The notes beneath the pieces were generated by a model. The model saw nothing but the letters and a program-made list of their open reading frames with translations, searched no databases and had not been told where the DNA came from. A stretch of 64,000 nt of DNA from Hymenobacter aquaticus (GTDB taxonomy: Bacteria > Bacteroidota > Bacteroidia > Cytophagales > Hymenobacteraceae), in NCBI RefSeq assembly GCF_004765605.1, contig NZ_SRLC01000001.1, positions 2,976,001 to 3,040,000 on the forward strand, in the 5' to 3' direction. The translations under genes were made by a program, and so were the position numbers. Shown here one piece after another: positions 57,648 through 64,000 of the stretch; positions within the stretch are counted from its first letter, which is position 1, and each line of letters opens with the position of its first letter.

Positions 57648-59762
57648 TTAGTGCAGCACCTGCACCCGCTTGTGGAACGTTTGCCCACCCACGGTGCACG
57701 ACAGAGAATACACGCCGGCCGGCAGCTCGCGGGTATCAATCTGAATTTTGGCACTGGGATTCGGGCGGGTGCCCTGGGCGACAACGCGGCCCAGGTTGTC
57801 GCGCAGGGTGTAGGCCAGGGTAGCCGGCGCGGTACTGCCGGTCTTTTGCAGCAGGGCCCCCGCTGGCACTACCAGTTCGAAGCCCGTATTGCTGGGGTTG
57901 GGGAATACTTCCAGCGCGGCACTGGCCGGCGCGGCAGCGGAACCGGCAGTTGCAACCTTGCCGGGTTTGTACATCACGCAGGCCATACCGTTGATGCCGT
58001 TTTCGTTGGCCGTCATGTAGGTGCGGCCGGTGGTGGTGGAGCGGCAGCCGTTGGTGGCCGTGCACCACACCGTAAACATCTGGTTGTAGCCGCCGGGGGC
58101 CGTAATGGAGACGTCGGGGCCACTACCGTAGCCGTAGGTAAAGGTGGCATTGTCCACCGTCCACTCGTAGGATACGTTACCCTCCAGATCGGGCCGGGAA
58201 ATACCCGCGCCCAGGTTTATGTTGGAGCCCGGACACACCAAGCCGCCGTATACCTCGCTTTCGTAGAGGATGTTCACGTCGGGGCCGCCGTTCCACATCT
58301 CGTGGGTCAGCGTTACGGGGCCGGCGTAGCAGCCGTCGGTGCTCCAGTAGGTGGCCTTCACCGTGAAAGGGCCCTGCGCGTCGGGCGTGGCCGTCACGTT
58401 GAAGATGGGCCGGCCCATGGGGCCCTGGAACCAGCTGCCCGTCGCCCGGCTGCTGGGCTCGACAGACCACGTAACGTTCGTGCCCACGGGAATCGACGTG
58501 GCATCGAGAAAGGCATTGGCCCCGCCGCACAGCAGGTCGGAGCCGGAGTAGTTGGCAATCTGCTGGTTTTTCAGGTCCGAAATGATGCCGGCCTCATAGG
58601 CAAACCACTGGAAGAGCGTGGCCACGGCCCGGATGCTGAAGTTGAAGCTGACGTTGGCAATCTGGCCGGTGTTGATGGAGCCGGGCGACGTCCAGCCGAA
58701 GGAGCTGTATATGCTGTTGATGTAGGCGTTTGAGCCCTGCGACAAATTGGTATCACCCCGCTGGAAAGACTGGTCGCCCCCACGGCTGAAAGTTCCCATG
58801 TCGCTGTAGTTCACCCCGCTGGGAAAGAAATCCGCCAGCTGGTTCATCGTGTAGAACAGGAACTTGGCTTTGTCCCGGGCACTGGCCATACAGTGGATGT
58901 CAGTCAGCAGACCACCCTGCTGCGCGGCGGTAGCAGCCGTCCAGCTGTAGGCCGGATAACTTCCGCCGGGGTCTTTCTCGCACTTGTTCAGGTTGTTGTT
59001 CGAATAATAGGTGTTGCCCATATCATTCTCGTAGTGGTCGGGGCGGTTGGCCGGGCACGGGTGCAGATGCGAATGGGTATGGGCCGGCACGCTCATGTCG
59101 CCGAGCAGGTGGGCCACGCGGCCCAGAATCTGGAGCGCCACGGGCTTGCCGAAGGCCTGGTTGAACTGCGGCTGGTGGTAGTAGTTGATTCGGCCGCTCC
59201 CGTCGGCATTGCTGATGCCTTCCAGGTAGTAGTTGCCCTTGTAAAGCTCGGGCAGGGAAGTATAGGTGATGATGTAGTTGCGCAGGTAGCCTACGCCGGG
59301 CATCACGAAGGGAATAGTAACGTCGTGGGCCCCGTTACGGTCCTGGCAGAACAGGTACACGCGGGCTTTTTCCCAGGCGTTGGGCGCTTTCGAGGTGTAG
59401 CCGATGTTGAGCGGCACCGACTCGTAGTTCTCGTTCGGATTGTCGGCATCCCAGAAGTGGGTGATGGACGGCGTAAAGCCCCCGTGGCCCAGGTCGTAGT
59501 GGTAAATCGGGTCTTCCGAGTCTTCGCGCCAGGCACCCACGCCAATGGGGTAGCTGTTGTTAAAGGGCTGGGCATCGTTGCCCTTGCCGTGATAATTGAG
59601 CCCGATGGCGTCCCGCAGGGCCGGAATAGCCCCGATCTGCTGCTCCAGATACAGGTACGACTGCTTCACCATGTACTGGTGCACCCACTCCTTGTGGGCC
59701 ACGGCGGGCGTCTGGAACAGGCCCAGACATAGTAATCCGATGGATAAAATTTTCTTCATCAT
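57648..59762 (-). CDS. Secreted zinc phospholipase C/nuclease-like protein with T9SS domain
   Basis: 704 residues. Signal peptide (about 1-22, cleavage near AVA-HK), so the mature chain starts with His, as in zinc-dependent phospholipase C and P1 nucleases where the N-terminal residue binds metal. Further metal-site features: WVHQYMVKQSYLYLEQQ, HYDLGHGGFTPSITHFWDAD and RVAHLLGDMSVPAHTHSHLH. After about residue 410 come two Ig/PKD-like segments (AFLDATSIPVGTNVTWSVEP; SYEWTVDNATFTYG) and a T9SS type A domain (LEVFPNPSNTGFELVVPAG ... GVYSLSCTVGG). It is probably a surface or released phosphodiesterase; phospholipid or nucleic acid substrate cannot be decided. Confidence 0.8.
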   Translation of the reverse strand: MMKKILSIGLLCLGLFQTPAVAHKEWVHQYMVKQSYLYLEQQIGAIPALRDAIGLNYHGKGNDAQPFNNSYPIGVGAWREDSEDPIYHYDLGHGGFTPSITHFWDADNPNENYESVPLNIGYTSKAPNAWEKARVYLFCQDRNGAHDVTIPFVMPGVGYLRNYIITYTSLPELYKGNYYLEGISNADGSGRINYYHQPQFNQAFGKPVALQILGRVAHLLGDMSVPAHTHSHLHPCPANRPDHYENDMGNTYYSNNNLNKCEKDPGGSYPAYSWTAATAAQQGGLLTDIHCMASARDKAKFLFYTMNQLADFFPSGVNYSDMGTFSRGGDQSFQRGDTNLSQGSNAYINSIYSSFGWTSPGSINTGQIANVSFNFSIRAVATLFQWFAYEAGIISDLKNQQIANYSGSDLLCGGANAFLDATSIPVGTNVTWSVEPSSRATGSWFQGPMGRPIFNVTATPDAQGPFTVKATYWSTDGCYAGPVTLTHEMWNGGPDVNILYESEVYGGLVCPGSNINLGAGISRPDLEGNVSYEWTVDNATFTYGYGSGPDVSITAPGGYNQMFTVWCTATNGCRSTTTGRTYMTANENGINGMACVMYKPGKVATAGSAAAPASAALEVFPNPSNTGFELVVPAGALLQKTGSTAPATLAYTLRDNLGRVVAQGTRPNPSAKIQIDTRELPAGVYSLSCTVGGQTFHKRVQVLH

Positions 59763-60120
59763 AAAATAGAATAAAATAGGTGTGGTAGTAACTGCGCCAG
59801 CCGGCACCAACCAGTGCCGGCCATTGCCAGGATAAAGGTGACGAGCCGGCCCCTGGGACCTAACTTTATTACACCAACCCCGCTTTTGGCAGGATGAAGC
59901 GCCTGATTAATGGCAGGCCGCTGGCTCAAGCAGTAATCGGCTCTTGCTGAAGGGGCGATACCAAAACGGCCCCGGAGGCCCCGGTTTTCGCCGGGCCGCA
60001 GCCCGCGGTGGGCAGTGGCCGGACGCCCCCACCGCCGACAGGACAACATTCCCAACTCTGGGCGGTACCTTTACGGCGTCCCTTCCCAGAAACGAAAAAC
60101 CAACACCCAACACCCAACCC

Positions 60121-61785
60121 ATGGCTAACGGCTTTTTCAACGTCCCTGCCCCGATCAACGAACCCGTCAAAGGGTATGCCCCCAACTCGCCGGAGCGCGT
60201 GGAGCTGCTCAAAACGCTGAAGGAGCTCAAGCAGCAGGAGCGCGACATTCCGATGCACATCGGCGGCCAGGAAGTGCGCACCGGCAAGACCCAGCGCCTC
60301 ACCCCGCCCCACGACCACCAGCACGTGCTGGCCCAGTTTCACGAGGGCGACGCCAGCCACGTGCAGCAGGCCATCGACGCGGCCCTGGCTGCCCGCCCGC
60401 TGTGGGCCGAAATGCCCTGGGAGCACCGCGCCGCCATCTTCCTGAAAGCCGCCGATTTGCTGGCCGGCCCTTACCGGGCGCGCATCAACGCGGCCACCAT
60501 GCTGGGCCAGAGCAAGAATGCCTTCCAGGCCGAAATCGACGCCGCCTGCGAGCTGATCGACTTCTTCCGGTTCAATGTGCACTTCATGCAGCAGATCTAC
60601 CAGCAGCAGCCCGAGAGCCTGCCCGGTATGTGGAACCGCCTGGAGCACCGCCCGCTGGAGGGCTTCGTGTTTGCCCTCACGCCCTTCAACTTCACCTCCA
60701 TTGCCGCCAACCTGCCCGCCTCAGTGGCCATGATGGGCAACGTGGTGGTGTGGAAGCCAGCCAACACCCAGATCTACTCGGCCCAGGTGCTGATGGAGCT
60801 GTTCAAGGAAGCCGGCGTACCCGACGGCGTTATCAACCTGGTGTACGTGGACGGCCCCACCGCTGGCGAGGTCATCTTCAAGCACCGCGACTTTGCCGGC
60901 ATCCACTTCACCGGCTCCACCGGCGTGTTCCAGAACATCTGGAAAACCATCGGCGAGAACATCAGCAACTACAAGAGCTACCCGCGCATCGTGGGCGAAA
61001 CCGGCGGCAAGGACTTCATCCTGGCCCACCCCTCGGCGCACGCCAAGGCCGTGGCCGTGGGCATCAGCCGGGGCGCGTTTGAATACCAAGGGCAGAAATG
61101 CTCGGCCGCCTCGCGAGTGTACCTGCCCTCGAACCTGGCCGACGAAATCCTGGGCTACGTGAAGGAAGACCTGGCCTCGTTCAAAATGGGCGACGTGGAG
61201 GACTTCTCCAACTTCATCAACGCCGTTATCGACGAGAAATCCTTCGATAAGCTCGCCAAGTACATCGACGGCGCTAAGGCCGATGCCAACGCCGAAATCG
61301 TGGCCGGCGGCGGCTACGACAAGTCGAAGGGCTACTTCATCGAGCCCACCGTCATCGTAACCAAGGACCCCAAGTACGTGACCATGTGCGAGGAGCTGTT
61401 CGGCCCCGTGGTGACGGTGCACATCTACGACGCCGACAAGTTCGAAGAAGTGCTGGAGCTGGTGGACACGACCTCGCCCTACGCCCTCACCGGCGCCATC
61501 TTCTCCCAGGACCGCTACGCCATCGACCACGCCTCGAAGAAGCTGGTGCACGCGGCCGGCAACTTCTACATCAACGACAAGCCCACCGGCGCGGTAGTGG
61601 GCCAGCAGCCCTTCGGCGGGGCCCGCGCCTCCGGTACCAACGACAAGGCCGGCTCCCTGCTGAACCTGCTGCGTTGGGTGTCGCCGCGCGCCATCAAGGA
61701 AACCTTCGTGCCGGTGACGGATTACCGGTATCCCTTCCTGGGCTCCGAGCCCAAGGAGGATCTGAACCGCGACAAGGGCCTGTAG
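60121..61785 (+). CDS. pruA: L-glutamate gamma-semialdehyde dehydrogenase (P5C dehydrogenase)
   Basis: 554 residues from ATG 60121, the size of the single-domain PruA of Bacteroidota and the mitochondrial enzyme. Aldehyde dehydrogenase motifs: FALTPFNFTSIAANLPAS, HFTGSTGVF, catalytic Glu293 in GETGGKDF and nucleophile Cys327 in GQKCSAASR, then EELFGPVVTVHIY and the C-terminal GGARASGTNDKAGS for substrate binding. It oxidises glutamate semialdehyde to glutamate with NAD+ in proline catabolism. No proline dehydrogenase gene is adjacent. TACCTTTA at 60065-60072 may be its -7 box. A terminator follows. Confidence 0.95.
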   Translation: MANGFFNVPAPINEPVKGYAPNSPERVELLKTLKELKQQERDIPMHIGGQEVRTGKTQRLTPPHDHQHVLAQFHEGDASHVQQAIDAALAARPLWAEMPWEHRAAIFLKAADLLAGPYRARINAATMLGQSKNAFQAEIDAACELIDFFRFNVHFMQQIYQQQPESLPGMWNRLEHRPLEGFVFALTPFNFTSIAANLPASVAMMGNVVVWKPANTQIYSAQVLMELFKEAGVPDGVINLVYVDGPTAGEVIFKHRDFAGIHFTGSTGVFQNIWKTIGENISNYKSYPRIVGETGGKDFILAHPSAHAKAVAVGISRGAFEYQGQKCSAASRVYLPSNLADEILGYVKEDLASFKMGDVEDFSNFINAVIDEKSFDKLAKYIDGAKADANAEIVAGGGYDKSKGYFIEPTVIVTKDPKYVTMCEELFGPVVTVHIYDADKFEEVLELVDTTSPYALTGAIFSQDRYAIDHASKKLVHAAGNFYINDKPTGAVVGQQPFGGARASGTNDKAGSLLNLLRWVSPRAIKETFVPVTDYRYPFLGSEPKEDLNRDKGL

Positions 61786-61828
61786 CGCGAAGCTCCGGCT
61801 TGGCGCACTATCTGCGCCGCTAGCACAA

Positions 61829-61864
61829 AAAACGCCGTTTCGGAAAACCGGAGCGGCGTTTTGC
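61829..61864 (+). terminator. Terminator after pruA
   Basis: AAAACGCCG (61829-61837) pairs with CGGCGTTTT (61854-61862), with an inner CGG/CCG stem; T residues follow. Confidence 0.8.
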
Positions 61865-61929
61865 TTGATTTTATGACTGAGCAAATCATTTTTATTGGCC
61901 CCTTACCTTTCCCGGCGTAGCTTCGTCTT

Positions 61930-63078
61930 TTGGCGAAAAGTGCTGGCATTTATTCCGTGTACATTCTAACTCCTGTTCTTCCTGCTGCCCCGGCAGCCAC
62001 CGAATTCTGGACCTGCCTGGCTGCCCGTCCGTTAGCAAACGAACTGGCCGCCTACCTGCGCGGCCACTGGCTGCCCACGCTGGCCCTGGATCAGACCCGG
62101 CTCGAAGTTCCTTCTCTGGCCCGGCCCGAGTATCTGCGTTTGCATGTATTTGGGCGGGTGCTGCTGGATCTGGCGGGCCAGGGCTGGCACTTCGAGGCCG
62201 TGGCCCCGGTGTTGCCGGGTGGCCCACCCCGCCTCGGGGCTACCCCACCCGACACGGCCGAATGGAAAAACCGGCCCGCCTCGCAGGCCCCGCGCCCCGC
62301 GTTGAGCGAGATAAAAAAGCAGCTCCAGCAGGCCCTGGTGGCCCACCGCGACGAACAACTGGCCGAGCCGGCCGTCCAACGCTTCATCCGTCGTCTCGAA
62401 CGGCCCCGCCGCCACCAGGGACGTTTGGTGAGTGTGCGCAGCCTGCTGGCCGACCCTAAGCTGCTGGCCGCTGACCTGCAAACCGCGCTGGCCGCTCCCA
62501 CCCCGGAACTGCGCGATGAACGGGTGCTGAACCTAGTGCAGCCCTACCTGCAATCCGCCACCGCCGATGCCGTGGACGACTACACCGGCCTGCCCCTGCT
62601 CGACATCTGGCGCTACTGCCGCCACACCTGGAGCCTGCCTTTCCAGACGCAGCCGGGGCGACGCATGTTTTACCTGGTGCGCGACCGGGCCAGAGTTGGC
62701 CACCCCATTATGGGCATCGGGGCGCTGGGCTCGTCAGTGGTGCAACTCACCGTGCGCGATGAGTACATCGGCTGGACCTGGGAGGCTCTGCGCGACTGCC
62801 CCGACCCGGCCCCGCGTCTACGGGCCCTGACCACTGAACTCGACCGCGCCATCGGGGAAATCTACTGCCTCGACTTTCTGGCCGAAGGCGTGCTGACCGA
62901 GGCCGACCTGACCACTCCCTCACCGGCGGCCCTGGCCCGGCTCAGCACCGCTGCCCAACAGCTACCTCTTGCCAGCCGCGAACAGCAGAAGCAAGGCCTG
63001 GACTTGGTAGCCGAAGCCCAAACCCCGCTTTTCCGCCGCAAGCGCGCCGAAACGCTGGCTGGGTTGCTGGCGGCGTAA
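61930..63078 (+). CDS. DruA-like (DUF4338-type) protein, probable defence component
   Basis: 382 residues from TTG 61930; a GTG at 61957 is an alternative, as TAGCTTCG at 61918-61925 looks like a -7 box and would make the TTG nearly leaderless. The second half (about 215-290) has YTGLPLLDIWRYCRHTW, GRRMFYLVRDRARVGHPIMG and IGALGSSVVQLTVRDEYIGW, the arrangement I associate with Druantia DruA. It also has LVSVRSLLADPKLLAADL and a helical C-terminus. No signal peptide. Druantia type I needs partners (DruB-E) that are not in the window; the next gene, 24 bp downstream, encodes an HNH nuclease. Confidence 0.6.
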   Translation: MAKSAGIYSVYILTPVLPAAPAATEFWTCLAARPLANELAAYLRGHWLPTLALDQTRLEVPSLARPEYLRLHVFGRVLLDLAGQGWHFEAVAPVLPGGPPRLGATPPDTAEWKNRPASQAPRPALSEIKKQLQQALVAHRDEQLAEPAVQRFIRRLERPRRHQGRLVSVRSLLADPKLLAADLQTALAAPTPELRDERVLNLVQPYLQSATADAVDDYTGLPLLDIWRYCRHTWSLPFQTQPGRRMFYLVRDRARVGHPIMGIGALGSSVVQLTVRDEYIGWTWEALRDCPDPAPRLRALTTELDRAIGEIYCLDFLAEGVLTEADLTTPSPAALARLSTAAQQLPLASREQQKQGLDLVAEAQTPLFRRKRAETLAGLLAA

Positions 63079-63102
63079 AATCAGTTTCTAACTAGTCGCT
63101 CT

Positions 63103-63963
63103 ATGCCGCTCTTATACTATTGGAAGCCGGAGAATTATTACCGCGACCTGGACTTTGGGGCCTCTTATCACCTCAACCAGAAGAATCCACTATTACACGA
63201 GATTGAGGTTGGCGACAGTTTGTGGGCAATTACCCGCAACCGCAAAACCGGGCGCTATGTGTTAGCTGCCGAACTGGTTATCAAAGCCAAAACATTTAAC
63301 CCCGAAGGCTTCCGTTACGGGAAATACCGGATTTGGGGCAGCCTAGCCGCATCACGCTATTTTGATATCAACAATCAACCCGACGCGGAGCCAATTGTGC
63401 GGGCACTTACGTCCATTAAAGCCAACGCCACCTTTTTAGGCCAGGCATTCCAAGGCTATGCGGCGGTGCGCCGGCTGGCCCGCGCCGACCATTTGATTCT
63501 CCTCGAAGCCAGCCGGGATTACGGATTGGAAAAGCGAGCTGACAACAAGATTTCCGAGCAGAACTTAGAAGGGGCTTTGCTCTATGGCAAGCCGCAGGAT
63601 ATTCAAAGTTTGGTAGAAGAGGAGGCTGTTGGCTTGTCCCCGAAACAACAGGAATATCTGTTTACGCAGGCTCCCGCACGAAACCGCCAGTTCGCCGAAG
63701 AATTGCAGCTTTTATACGTGGGGCGTTGCCAGATTTGTCAGTGGGACCCACTCAGCATCTACGGCTTCAATTTGTGCCACGCGCATCATATTCAGTGGCT
63801 GAGCCGGGGCGGCACGGATGGAATCGAAAATATGATACTGGTTTGCCCTAATCATCATGGCGCTATTCACAGAGGTGATGCGCCGCTTGATTTTGGTAGC
63901 CGGTCTTTTCTATTTGAGCAGCATTCTGAGAAAATCACGCTGAATCATCACTTGTCATTTTAG
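63103..63963 (+). CDS. HNH endonuclease with an N-terminal PUA/EVE-like domain
   Basis: 286 residues. The N-terminal part (YYWKPENYYRDLDFGASYHL; EVGDSLWAITRNRKTGRYVL) resembles EVE/PUA-like modules that bind modified bases in restriction enzymes. The C-terminal HNH domain has the zinc pair CQIC, then LCHAHHIQWLSRGGTDGIEN and LVCPNHHGAIH, an intact beta-beta-alpha metal site. Probable DNA endonuclease, perhaps modification-dependent. Codon use is less GC-rich than in neighbours, suggesting recent arrival. It follows the DruA-like gene by 24 bp in a likely operon that continues past the window. Confidence 0.82.
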   Translation: MPLLYYWKPENYYRDLDFGASYHLNQKNPLLHEIEVGDSLWAITRNRKTGRYVLAAELVIKAKTFNPEGFRYGKYRIWGSLAASRYFDINNQPDAEPIVRALTSIKANATFLGQAFQGYAAVRRLARADHLILLEASRDYGLEKRADNKISEQNLEGALLYGKPQDIQSLVEEEAVGLSPKQQEYLFTQAPARNRQFAEELQLLYVGRCQICQWDPLSIYGFNLCHAHHIQWLSRGGTDGIENMILVCPNHHGAIHRGDAPLDFGSRSFLFEQHSEKITLNHHLSF

Positions 63964-64000
63964 AACGACAGCAGAGTTAAACAACTGTTGAAGCTGCCGT

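Noticed and set aside
1..64000. Insertion sequences, integrase genes, tRNA or rRNA genes
   Set aside because: No transposase or recombinase motifs and no tRNA-like cloverleaf or rRNA segments were recognised while reading both strands; a dedicated search could still find a short tRNA.

Overview
The window looks like a chromosome segment from a high-G+C Bacteroidota of the Hymenobacter type (order Cytophagales). Evidence: four proteins end in a type IX secretion (T9SS) type A sorting domain; gene starts lack Shine-Dalgarno sequences; several promoters carry the Bacteroidota -7 box TAnnTTTG; and the gene families (imelysin/FecA-like uptake, LytS/LytTR regulators, ClpB, DUF808, DUF72) fit that group. 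No rRNA, tRNA, insertion sequence or CRISPR array was seen.

Layout. 1-6.7 kb: the 3' end of an OmpA-like protein with calcium-binding TSP3 repeats, a secreted S9 peptidase, a glycine-zipper protein, a T9SS esterase and a DUF72 protein. 7.0-10.9 kb (minus strand): a three-subunit PaoABC-type molybdenum aldehyde oxidoreductase. 11.4-17.6 kb: a tightly coupled operon of DUF4856 lipoprotein, imelysin lipoprotein, HTTM membrane protein and FecA-like TonB receptor, probably for iron or heme acquisition. 17.7-25.9 kb: PfkB-type phosphofructokinase, a S41 peptidase, an SDR enzyme, a large T9SS surface protein, a streptogramin-lyase-like propeller and unknown proteins. 26-31.7 kb is accessory DNA: a coupled two-gene module beginning with a 52-residue peptide, DUF808, a 21-bp minisatellite, an antitoxin with a frameshifted zeta toxin, and an AT-rich foreign gene. 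31.8-49.9 kb is mostly housekeeping and envelope functions (clpB, a T9SS repeat protein, HupE/UreJ, M1 aminopeptidase, NDH-2, ArsR regulator, ferredoxin, yjjG).

The most unusual locus is 50.0-56.7 kb. A full-length lanthipeptide dehydratase (LanB) and a LanC-like protein that has lost all three zinc ligands flank a LytS-type kinase and LytTR response regulator. A 55-residue peptide gene (51423-51590, minus), missed by length-filtered ORF calling, has a lanthipeptide-type leader and a Thr-rich core with no cysteine. Upstream of it lie two perfect 9-bp direct repeats 12 bp apart, the geometry of a LytTR binding site. Together these suggest a regulated RiPP pathway giving a dehydrobutyrine-rich peptide without thioether rings.

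57.0-61.8 kb carries a dNMP-kinase-like gene, a T9SS protein with a phospholipase C/nuclease-like metal domain, and pruA. The right edge (61.9-64.0 kb) has a DruA-like gene and an HNH endonuclease gene and may be the start of a phage-defence island. Several dispersed palindromic repeats sit in intergenic gaps; one family (three copies) abuts gene 3' ends.
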